From contig NZ_NTMG01000061.1 in the NCBI RefSeq assembly GCF_002487355.1, positions 1-56,943 of the forward strand: 56,943 nucleotides of DNA, written 5' to 3'. Made by a program: the position numbers and the translations under genes. The notes below the pieces were generated by a model. It worked only from the letters and a program-made list of their open reading frames with translations. It did no database searches and was not told the DNA's origin. The stretch comes from Candidatus Methanoperedens sp. BLZ2. GTDB taxonomy: Archaea; Halobacteriota; Methanosarcinia; Methanosarcinales; Methanoperedenaceae. Positions 41,701 to 45,639 of this stretch are shown here, in pieces (position 1 is the stretch's first letter; each line of letters starts with the position of its first letter).

Positions 41701-43471
41701 CTGTTGAGCCTGTTTCAAGCTGGATCTGTGGTGTACCGGTTACTGTTACCGATTTTGTGAATTTTACTGTGACAGCGATCGTCTTGCCTGAGCTGTATGT
41801 TCCATTGGCTGTGGTTGACGAGACTTCCGTTACTGAGGGTGCAACAGTATCTGAAGTATATGTCAGGGTATTGGATGCGGTATTGCTGTTCCCTGCTGTA
41901 TCCTGGGCTGAGCCGGCTGGAACGTTGATCATTACTGTGATACCTGCACCGTCAGTTGGATTTACATCAAAGGTGTAACTCGTTCCTGATCCACCAAAGT
42001 TCTCTACAGTACCGTTTGTAACTGTGACGTTTCCTGATGTGAATCCTGTAACTGATTCACTGAACGTTGCGGTTACTGAGATAAGGCCATTGGTTGGATT
42101 TGGGGTTGAGGAAGAGAGAACTGCTGTTGGAGATACTGTATCTGAGTTATATGATAGCGCATTGGATACGGTATTGCTGTTCCCTGCTGTATCCTGGGCT
42201 GCACCGGCTGGAACATCGATCGTTACTGCAATGTTTGCTCCATTTGTTGGAGTCACGTTAAAAGTATAAATTGCTCCTGATCCTGCAAAGTTATTTACTG
42301 TACCGTTGGTTACCAAAATTTCAGATGAATCAAAGCCTGTAACTGATTCACTGAACGTTGCGGTTACTGAGACCAGGCTGTTGGTTGGATTCGGGGTTGA
42401 GGAGGAGAGAATTACTGACGGTGTAACTGTATTCGATGTATATGATAGCGTATTTGATGCTGTATTGCTGTTGGTTGCTGCATCCTGGGCAACACCGGCT
42501 GGAACATCGATCGTTACTGCGATGTTTGCTCCACCTGTTGGAGTCACGTTAAAAGTGTAAACTGTTCCTGAGCCTGCAAAATTATTTACAGTACCGTTTG
42601 TAACTGTGACGTCTGTTGCTATGAATCCTGTAACCGATTCATTGAAAGTTGCAGTTACTGAGATCAGGCCGTTGGTCGGATTCGAGGTTGAGGAGGAGAG
42701 AATTACTGTCGGAGAAACTGTATCTGAAGTATATGATAGCGTATTTGAGGCTGTATTGTTGTTGGTTGCTGCATCCTGGGCTGAGCCGGCTGGAACACCG
42801 ATCGTTACTGTGATACCTGTACCGTCGGTTGGATTTACATCAAAAGTATAAGTTGTTCCTGATCCACCAAAGTTCTCTACACTACCGTTTGTTACTAAAA
42901 TATCTGCTGAATCAAAGCCTGTAACTGACTCATTGAAAGTTGCAGTTACTGAGATCAGGCCGTTGGTTGGGTTGGTGGTTCCAGATATAAGTTCAACTGT
43001 TGGTGCTACTGCATCTATCACAAAATCAGTGTTTGCACCCAGCGAACCTGATGTACCTGGAGCGGGCAAAATGAGAATCGCATCGATGCCCGAACTATTT
43101 TTGATCGTTCCGCCATTCGTTGTGAGTGAGCCTGTTGCGACATAATCAAGTTCGTTTGAGGCATCTCCTGCCTGGACGGTATAGTTGAAGATAAGTGTAT
43201 CAGTGCCATTACCGCTGGAATATATGGCCTGTTGATCGGTTGTGCCTGTCTCAAGCTGGATTTCTGGATAACCGGTTAAGTTTACTGGTTCACTGAAGGT
43301 TATGGTTATCGCTATTGTCTGGCCTGTTGTATAGGTTCCATTGGCTGTGGCCGATGATACTCCGGTCACTGTGGCCGAATCTCCGCTTGCTGATACAGAG
43401 ATAAATATAACGGCAGCTATAATTAAAAATCCTAACAATAATATTGATTTCCTTCCTAACTTTTTGAACAT
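26753..43471 (-). CDS. Giant secreted modular protein, 5572 residues
   Basis: One uninterrupted 16.7-kb frame. A signal peptide (MFKKLGRKSILLLGFLIIAA, to ~29) is followed, by approximate residue, by: an Ig-like/cadherin-type domain (35-155), four bacterial Ig-like repeats starting APTV/SPTV (157-545), and a second copy of the first domain (545-665). Then come eight concanavalin-like DUF1349-type domains, each starting SDDF (about 667, 1147, 1624, 1924, 2400, 2885, 3480, 4102). Between them lie sixteen SdrD B-like repeats (SGYKINASD, GWNIT, GTYTVFEE). The rest holds Ig domains (3393, 4304, 4776, 5031), a second lectin-like region (3794-4000), Fn3 (4001), a ~380-residue unknown region (4391), the module shared with the 702-residue protein (4865-5030), three Big_5 domains (5121-5420) and a C-terminal CBM. 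GGTGA precedes the ATG. No C-terminal anchor or PEF-CTERM signal. Likely a matrix adhesin. Confidence 0.93.
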   Translation of the reverse strand: MFKKLGRKSILLLGFLIIAAVIFISVSASGDSATVTGVSSATANGTYTTGQTIAITITFSEPVNLTGYPEIQLETGTTDQQAIYSSGNGTDTLIFNYTVQAGDASNELDYVATGSLTTNGGTIKNSSGIDAILILPAPGTSGSLGANTDFVIDAVAPTVELISGTTNPTNGLISVTATFNESVTGFDSADILVTNGSVENFGGSGTTYTFDVNPTDGTGITVTIGVPAGSAQDAATNNNTASNTLSYTSDTVSPTVILSSSTSNPTNGLISVTATFNESVTGFIATDVTVTNGTVNNFAGSGTVYTFNVTPTGGANIAVTIDVPAGVAQDAATNSNTASNTLSYTSNTVTPSVILSSSTPNPTNSLVSVTATFSESVTGFDSSEILVTNGTVNNFAGSGAIYTFNVTPTNGANIAVTIDVPAGAAQDTAGNSNTVSNALSYNSDTVSPTAVLSSSTPNPTNGLISVTATFSESVTGFTSGNVTVTNGTVENFGGSGTSYTFDVNPTDGAGITVMINVPAGSAQDTAGNSNTASNTLTYTSDTVAPSVTEVSSTTANGTYSSGKTIAVTVKFTKSVTVTGTPQIQLETGSTDRQATYSSGSGTNTLTFNYVVQSEDISSDLDYVSTTAFTLNGGTINDSANNAAVLTLAPPGTAGSLGANKAIVIYTQLIISDDFSAPSLNTSLWTFINPRYDANFTMVGTGTKNALLNISIPSGLEHDVWSTNNAPRIMQNVSNIDFEVEVKFQSQVNKMYQSQGVIIQENINKYIRLDIFYDGYDTRKFAATFSNGNPIVITNNIINDPPVFLYMRVKREGDQWTMNYSSDGKNWTTGTAFSYSLNVTSIGPFVGNAGSRYVIPPAHNGLIDYFFNTNNPIIPEDETKLNISGYKLNASDDRGISGWNITLTNDSTTIITSTNNEGFYQFTNLVNGTYTVFEEERSGWKNISVRSQEINVTDQDITNVNFTNRPIVKTYIISGYKINQSDGTGISGWNITLTKGSNLTTRSTNANGYYEFTDIIDGTYTISEELKIGWTNVSQLSRNITVFGQDYTGVNFTNKPISTFKVSGYKLNASDGRGILGWNITIKNDHGQISNFTDENGYYEFANVARGTYTIFEELESEWTNVTPASKEITLDRDISENFTNKPLVIVSDDFSAQELNTGLWTIVDPRNDSDISIIGTGTKNASLSISVPDTSQHEFKIGNYDAPRIMQKASNKDFEIEVKFQSEMTSVNQMEGVIIQQDNNKSIRFNFERDYFSTNIMAITFDNESYNVMSMNSISGSPAPLYMRIKRAGDQWTMNYSTDGMNWTTGAIFSYVLKVTSIGPFVGQSGSGYFPPEYTGKIDYFFNTESIIVPEDPTKFNLTGYKINASDGSGIPGWNITITNGSIQTNKSTGSDGFYEFKELVEGTYTVFEEQRSGWTNVSPVSLEIKGIDQDILSNFTNRPRVYTYNLSGYKINASDNTGLQGWNITVTNGSATIKTSTDNTGYYEFTDLVNGTYNVTEEERPGWINVTPLTQEITIDGKDNQSVNFRNQPRVYTYNLSGYKINANDNTGLQGWNITITNGSATIKTTTNNTGYYEFTDLLNGTYTISEELKPEWLNVTPLSLDRTILGSNVQNVNFMNKPLEIISDDFSDETLNTSLWTFINPRNDATLNMAGSGTKDALLNISIPSGLDHDVWSGNRAPRIMQNAPNKDFEIEIKFQSILNKKYQSEGIIVEQDSLNYIRFDFESDGTYTKIFAATFANGAGTPRSMIIINSSSSSPVNLAMRVKRVGNQWSMNYSRDGINWNPGINFVYTLKVTSVGLFVGNAGLPAPAHTGLIDYFFNTNSPKAPEDPSKFSISGYIINASDGRGIPGWNVTAKSDAIQTTVSTNDTGFYNFPYLLNGTYTIFEELQPEWVNLTPLSREVTIDGQGVTNFNFINKPLVIVSDDFSSPSLKSPLWTVINPLNDSTISIIGTGTKNASLSISVPDTSQHEFKDGNLNAPRVMQNASNEDFEIEVKFQSQMTTMNQMEGVIIQQDNNKSIRFNFEQDLLNTNIIALTNDNESFEVKSTTSISGSPVPLYMRIKRAGDQWTMNYSTDGMNWTTGATFSYVLKVTSVGPFVGQSGLPYFPPAYTGQIDYFFNTESIIIPEDPTKFNLTGYKINASDGTGIPGWNITITNGSLQTNKSTGSNGFYEFNDLVEGTYTVFEEQRSGWNNVSPRLWEIKGIDQDILQNFTNRPSVNTYKISGYKINASDNTGIQGWNITVTNGSTPIKTSTDATGYFEFTDLVNGTYNVTEEELPDWINVTPLTQKITIDGRDNLSVNFRNQPRVYTYRLSGYITNANDNTGLQGWNITITNGSTPIKTTTDATGYYEFTDLLNGTYTISEELKPEWLNVTPLSLNRMILGSNVQNVNFMNKPLEIISDDFSDGTFNTSLWTFINPRNDATLAKVGPGTKDALLKISIPSGLDHDIWYGNNAPRIMQNAPDKDFEIEIKFQSVLNKTYQSEGVIIQQDSKNFIRFDFESDVTNLKIFAATFANGKGTPKTMFTINKTSPNPINLTMRVKRIGNQWMMNYSKDGSNWTAGYNFAYILKVTSVGAFIGNAGTPAPAHIGLIDYFFNTNSPLIPEDAPLPGTKFNVSGFKINASDNAGLSGWNITISNSTMLIGSTLTDIDGSYKFTNITKGTYTVSEEIKPEWMNVTPLSREIIVNYDDIYNVNFTNRPIIHTYNLSGYKINASDNTGIAGWNITITNGSTPIRTSTNSTGYYEFKDLVNGTYNVTEEERPGWRNITSLIQEITIDGKDNLSVNFRNQPIIYTYNVSGYKINGDAGTAISGWNISISNGSMTINTSTNNEGFYRFTDLINGTYNVTEENRKGWKNLTDLTRKITISGGDILNQNFINKPLGIVSDDFSNPGQDPSLWTKIDPQNDSSFRIDGIGTSDVLFNITIPAGKAHDVWILNNASRIMQYVNVNDFEVEVMFKSVLNKKYQTQGIIIEQDKDNYIRFDFFSDGTTINAFAANFTNGSASMRVNTPIGAVQSSAIPLYMNIKRVGNEWTQKYSYDRINWTKSVSFNLSLTVTSIGPFIANSGPTPPAFTGLIDYFFNADSPVIPEDALRSNVSGFNIEDNNDNGIWDAGEVGIPDWNISLFNNNTGVEIASMKTDPSGKYAFYNLINGTYKVKEETKAGYFATNSTSFVFTVAGKDIDNINFTNSAPKQLNISGFKIEDKNENGIWDAGEVGLPNWKISLFNNSTGVKIAETTTNFSGQYVFYNLSRDTYRVTEETKPGYIASNSTSLVVSVSNKDINNLNFTNYLTPKYNVSGFMIEDKNENGIWDAGEPGISNWNIYLLNNTTGLMINNTKTDSSGRYIFYNLLRGTYIITGETNPDYNATNSTSIVINISRNDINNLNFTNFLPQNAPGITTQPVDMNVKLKKTATFNVVATGTKPLSYQWKKNGVNIGTNSPSYTTPPTTMADNGATYSVTVTNSLGTATSNSSKLTVRNIISDDFNVFPLDSSNWTSVNPLGDATITITGAGSGNASLNINLPAGTLHDAWTTNTAPRVMQTADNTDFQIEAKFESVMTSATQIQGIIVEQDSSNYIRFDFIRSSATATKIYAASFASGSATQRINNLITSSNTLYLRINRTANQWKQYYSYDGNNWTLAANFNHVLTVNTVGPYAGNAGNPAPAFNAKIDYFFNSSSPVVPEDNTDHNPPNISLWYGNPQSFGQIGVPQQWVNILGNANDESGVVSMNYSLNGGSARPLTVGPDGMRLQSRGDFNIEINSIDLLCGNNQIEIKAADGAGNVKNESMTVQYSCNNSWPRTYSINWSDVTNIQDVAQIVDGKWTLETNSIRSPIGYDRLVAIGNMTWDDYEITTPITLNSPLITNPMGNFIGFTVRWKGHYDWNSKQPRNGWWPLGALAGYSYVGSNNYRLQIQGNGGSIIADDTSGKKLTVGVPYIFKMRAQTVGLNSIYSLKVWEQGTFEPSEWTISGSGIPGELKNGSVVLMVHNADVSIGNVSIKPGPFDIDTTPPAISNVVSMPDVSSAIIRWNTDESATSNVSYGQSIAYENGSIVDGTLTTSHAITLTGLTAGTQYHYQINSTDTAGNSANTADLSFTTLVTQPGIKSDDFNAPSLNTSLWTVVNPQGDATFAIIGNGTSDSLLSITLPAGLSHSAWLQNTAPRIMQPTSNKDFEIEVKFQSPTSDLQTQGLIVEQDSNNYLRFDFVREATRTRLFAASIIGGSAKIKTDIQINSNNPIFLRVKRTGDQWLQSYSYDGVNWIFAPGFSQALTVTSVGPYFANTGNAVTGLVDYFFDTSSPVVPEDTPLPAIITMQPVNSTVLNGSAATFSVAAGGTPPLSYQWKKNGVDIINATGSSYTTPAVYLPDNGTKFSVVVSNGYGSVTSDEVTLSVIEAGSQWWDAQRNFRIPVTVNATQYERSEKPVEVSVDFTNMLNILGQAGTFDENSLRVVETDSLGVVLSSTVPFQFDKDPDFDSATKATGTIVFIMTGKTQANANRYYQVYFGLTGTPYSTLSVTPQVTLTDNVSDEGQLSYRIGAAGSTYYFQKQAGGLSSLVDASNNDWINFHPTPWTSAGGGYRGIPNVYANGIFHPGWTTGTSSIVSQGPLKIRVRSVTNNGLWESLWDFYPGYATNTIVKAGGTYWWLYEGTPGGSLDQNTDFMVRSDNRKTMLSVRTNDDIPTDEWVYFSDPNVNRSLFVSHHEDDSLIDEYHPMTDTGGSMVVFGFGRTYSQTATISPQSGPQHFTMGLMDGTEFTPGSKTVYSAYKDLSITTGMVEQFDSVSPPIIVTQPADSLVTLGKTATFSVGAIGQLPLSYQWKKNGADIPDAIGASYTTPPTAQSDNGALYSVIVTNDKGSVASNQATLRIGASSNNSQLIIMDVNYTHNNYTMAFSYFGKPNVPDNLVSPINYAGGTIYSRLQVTTKPSTKIVNYQMCMFQDKIVEEKHACTNFVKFNRTGTYYASQSMTSLYQYYNISWDRKLLDQMLVVKDLTGWPVDTRYGFDGNWSGWPNLYLYYPMQVRYTAIIVPPGGGQPVWDNPPVITTQPVNQTVTIGSSATFSVVASGQAPLYYQWQKNGVNINGEHNQTYTTPPTTSTDNGSRYRVIVTNEFGSVPSNEAVLTIPVDLTPPAVIGNSPSGTGVPYTTKISVTFSKAMNKSSAESAFSVIPDISGGTFSWSGNNMTYTPALSLGFNTTYNVTIGTGAKDLYGNNMSSQYQWQFITKEEDLTSPAVIGNSPIGTDVPVTARITVNFSEEMNQSSVISSFSTNPATNGSFSWIGNNMTYTPVLNLSYNTTYSVEIGTGAKDMANNMLPVYSWQFTTIPDTFQPWVISKTPGGTNVPVLSSINVTFSEEMNKSSAESAFSTFPDTSGGTFNWSGNTMKYTPPTSLSYNMVYNVTVGTGAKDIAGNNMAASVTWQFTTASLQPNLVSNGGFESGTTSWSFYTNGAWTYSAAPPGYDGTGNALKIAFTTIGTNMQTYQNGRTLEPNTRYRLSFAGYSTVGHDVTVNLLKDVSPYTNYGLSKTFNLNNSWQSFTTEFTTSGFSGTVKDGRIRFWFVSFAAKGETYYFDDIRLEKVT
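31000..41470. repeat. Long repeat region of DUF1349-like and SdrD B-like modules
   Basis: About 10 kb of alternating repeats inside the giant gene: eight ~220-residue lectin-like domains and sixteen ~88-100-residue prealbumin-like repeats in groups of 3, 3, 1, 3, 3 and 3. Several copies match closely in DNA, for example the 38.3-38.7 and 36.0-36.4 kb segments. The last three prealbumin-like repeats carry an extra insertion of the NGIWDAGE type, an added calcium-loop-like segment typical of SdrD B domains. Confidence 0.85.
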
Positions 43472-43539
43472 AACTTCACCAGTTTTTTTATAATTTGGTT
43501 CTTATCTAAACCAACCGAATCATACAAACCCCTCAAATG

Positions 43540-43551
43540 ATATAAATATAT
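43540..43551 (-). promoter_or_regulatory. TATA box of the giant gene
   Basis: TATATTTATA on the minus strand, about 70 bases before the ATG. With the usual 25-base spacing this gives a leader of about 45 nt, which fits the presence of a GGTGA ribosome-binding site at 43476-43480. Confidence 0.5.
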
Positions 43552-43580
43552 CGCTGTTAAAAAATAAAATATTAATTATT

Positions 43581-43616
43581 ATAATCATCATTGTGATGTG
43601 GTATTGTGATGATTAT
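43581..43616. terminator. Hairpin terminator beyond the 76-residue membrane-protein gene
   Basis: A perfect 10-bp stem (ATAATCATCA 43581-43590 with TGATGATTAT 43607-43616) and a 16-base loop, lying 13 bases after the minus-strand stop at 43630. T-rich DNA follows on both sides, so it could terminate in either direction. It separates the M48-like operon from the promoter of the giant gene. Confidence 0.5.
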
Positions 43617-43629
43617 TTTTCGAATCTTT

Positions 43630-43860
43630 TTAAACGAATCTGGCTTTGAATATTCTAAACATCTGAAGAAAGCCCAATATCAACAAAGTCATGTAGGATG
43701 CAAAGAACATAAATATTACTTTATAGTTAAAATCTGTTAATGTAAAAGTTAATATAATACTAAATATGAACAATATAATCAAATAAAAAAGAAAACTGAA
43801 TGCCAGTGCTTTCTTCCAGGTCTTCATTCTAAATTTAAGACCAAAATGTAATTCAATCAT
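43630..43860 (-). CDS. Small two-helix membrane protein
   Basis: A 76-residue protein with two hydrophobic helices (about 19-40 and 47-70) and basic residues at both ends (KFRMKTWKK and FKARFV), so both termini probably face the cytoplasm. It begins one base after the stop of the M48-like gene, with a GAGGAG site inside that gene's end, indicating translational coupling. No family recognised. The tight pairing suggests a partner or subunit of the degenerate protease, which itself lies opposite the archaeosortase. An in-frame ATG at residue 12 is an alternative start. Confidence 0.75.
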   Translation of the reverse strand: MIELHFGLKFRMKTWKKALAFSFLFYLIILFIFSIILTFTLTDFNYKVIFMFFASYMTLLILGFLQMFRIFKARFV

Positions 43861-43861
43861 A

Positions 43862-44671
43862 TTATTTTCTCCTCAATTTCTGTGCCCGTATTTTCTGGGA
43901 AGAATGAACATTAAATAGATATTCGAAAAATGTTTCCTTTTGCGGATCAATAAGACAAAGGAAGCCCAGAGACGAATAACCTGTGACATTATTAGACTCA
44001 AGACGCTTGATCGCACAAATAAGTGCATCAGAATTCTTCGACAGGGTTATGGCCTTTGTGTCATAATCTTCTTTTGATAAAGATTGAATAAGGGCTGCGG
44101 CAGGAGGCGCAGTTAGTCCCATTATAAATAATCCAAATAGCTTCGGTGCAGGGTCATTATAATCCCCAAATCCTGTAAATGCCGCCCCCCAGCGAATTGC
44201 CAGGGAAGGCATGGTCATGATGGCAGTTATCAGGGCAACAATGGTCCTCTTTCGAATATTATTATCTATCTGCACAATATTATGTGCAAGCACTGCTTCA
44301 ACTTCGTCACTTTTTAACAGGGTCGATAACCTTTTTGGAACGACAATAATGGTCCTGTGCATATCCCTGCCAATAATAAAACTGCCCGGAAGCTCTACCT
44401 CAGTTATATAAATGGATGGCACAGTCACACCATATCTTGCTGAAAGTGTCCTGATCTTTTCCTGGATTTCAGGCAAGTCTCCTGAAAGAGCTGGTCGCGC
44501 CTTATAAAGAAGCAAAACGAATTTATTTGCATTGATTATTATAAACCAGACTATAATAACCGATAAAATAAAAAGTCCGATCAGTACCCTGGCCTTATCA
44601 TAAATTATTCCCAATATCAATGGAAAAATTATGAGAAATATAAACAATGAAATTCTCTTGTAAGTGTTCAT
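43862..44671 (-). CDS. HtpX/M48-like membrane protein with lost catalytic motif
   Basis: A 269-residue protein with the layout of HtpX-type M48 peptidases: two N-terminal membrane helices (about 7-25 and 29-50), then IYITEVELPGSFIIGR and RTIIVVPKRLSTLLKSDEVEAVLAH, which match the region before the zinc motif, and VHSSQKIRAQKL in place of the family's HPPxxxRI end. The zinc motif HExxH is HNIVQ here (130-134): the catalytic glutamate is Asn and the second histidine is Gln. A third-ligand-like glutamate remains (E201). It therefore cannot work as a normal zinc protease and is probably a pseudo-enzyme with a binding, chaperone or regulatory role. It is intact, with no frameshift, and coupled to the 76-residue membrane protein. 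It is divergent from the archaeosortase gene. Confidence 0.8.
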   Translation of the reverse strand: MNTYKRISLFIFLIIFPLILGIIYDKARVLIGLFILSVIIVWFIIINANKFVLLLYKARPALSGDLPEIQEKIRTLSARYGVTVPSIYITEVELPGSFIIGRDMHRTIIVVPKRLSTLLKSDEVEAVLAHNIVQIDNNIRKRTIVALITAIMTMPSLAIRWGAAFTGFGDYNDPAPKLFGLFIMGLTAPPAAALIQSLSKEDYDTKAITLSKNSDALICAIKRLESNNVTGYSSLGFLCLIDPQKETFFEYLFNVHSSQKIRAQKLRRK

Positions 44672-44766
44672 GAGAATGTATACTATTAGTCCACACCTGT
44701 AAAATCTTTTGGTATTAGCATAGTTTTACAGATATTAACTTTTTTACAGTCAAATTAATCCCTAGA

Positions 44767-44776
44767 TTATATATAG
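44767..44776 (+). promoter_or_regulatory. TATA box of the archaeosortase gene
   Basis: TTATATATAG about 32 bases before the GTG start. Standard archaeal spacing puts transcription start within a few bases of the GTG, so the mRNA is probably nearly leaderless. This agrees with the lack of a ribosome-binding site. Confidence 0.5.
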
Positions 44777-44802
44777 CTTATCCTTATATAATATGATCAC
44801 TG

Positions 44803-45639
44803 GTGAAGATTATTAGTACGCAAAAACATAATATCCTGATAGTCCTGCTTGTAATGGCTTTTTTCACCGGCGCAACAATTCAATTTGGTGAAGGCTCTAT
44901 CCCCATAGGAATTCTAATGTTCCTTATTACTTTAGGACTTACAACACGGTTTAAGCTTCAAGGTGCATACATAACAAAAAGCTCAAAATTTTACATTGTG
45001 CTTGGAATATTCATATTATTTGCCGATATTCTATATAATTTAAAGGCCATGAACCAGCTCGGTACTCTTGACACCATGGCTCTTTTTATGGGCATATCTT
45101 TTATCGCTTATGGTACAGGCAAGTACAGGCGCATAGGCGAATTCGGGATATACATGTCTGGAACATTTATTCTATTATTTCTTTTATTTTATATAATATT
45201 ACCATCTCTAAAAAATAATTTCATTCATGATTTTGACCATTATTTTGTGCTGCTCCCCTCTCTTTTTATTGCAACCTCTTTAACGAATATGGACCTGCAT
45301 ATTGTCGGGATTGAGACCGTTCATTTCAATGGTTTTGAAGATGCTACCGTTGTAATAGGCGGACCCTGCTCCGGCCTCTATTCAATGATGCTGCTTTTAG
45401 GCATTATTGTGGGATATGTTAAGATGGAAAATATCACCGAAAATAAAAATATCTATTTATTGATGTTTGCAGCAATTGTTATTGCCTATTTTTCCAATTT
45501 GATAAGGGTTTCCATATTATATATTGTTGGCTATTATTATGGCATTGAAAAAATGATGTTTGTCCATGTATACATTGGGTGGTTTATTTTTATAATAATT
45601 AGTTTTGGTATGATGATGGCTTTGAACCGGATTAAATGA
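44803..45639 (+). CDS. Archaeosortase (exosortase family), probable PEF-CTERM type
   Basis: A 278-residue membrane protein with about eight helices. It carries the exosortase/archaeosortase catalytic residues: C189 in GGPCSGLYS, R235 in NLIRVSILY and H255 in FVHVYIGW. These enzymes cleave C-terminal tripartite sorting signals in secreted proteins and attach them to a membrane lipid. A PEF-CTERM protein at 49334 is a likely substrate, which would make this the ArtC-type enzyme (inference from the substrate; the subfamily cannot be decided by eye). The start is GTG at 44803; an ATG ten bases upstream is out of frame and closes after seven residues. Its last 8 bases overlap the convergent DUF1616-like gene. 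Confidence 0.88.
   Translation: MKIISTQKHNILIVLLVMAFFTGATIQFGEGSIPIGILMFLITLGLTTRFKLQGAYITKSSKFYIVLGIFILFADILYNLKAMNQLGTLDTMALFMGISFIAYGTGKYRRIGEFGIYMSGTFILLFLLFYIILPSLKNNFIHDFDHYFVLLPSLFIATSLTNMDLHIVGIETVHFNGFEDATVVIGGPCSGLYSMMLLLGIIVGYVKMENITENKNIYLLMFAAIVIAYFSNLIRVSILYIVGYYYGIEKMMFVHVYIGWFIFIIISFGMMMALNRIK

Noticed and set aside
31000-43260. Numerous plus-strand open frames of 60-136 codons opposite the giant gene
   Set aside because: They recur at the same position of each repeat and arise from the regular codon pattern of the minus-strand gene; they have no starts with ribosome-binding sites and no recognisable domains.
43862-44671. Annotation as an active HtpX zinc protease
   Set aside because: The HExxH motif is HNIVQ, so the catalytic glutamate and one zinc ligand are missing.
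44793-44816. A 7-residue upstream ORF overlapping the archaeosortase start
   Set aside because: If transcription starts about 25 bases from the TATA box, its ATG lies at or before the transcript start, so it would hardly be translated.
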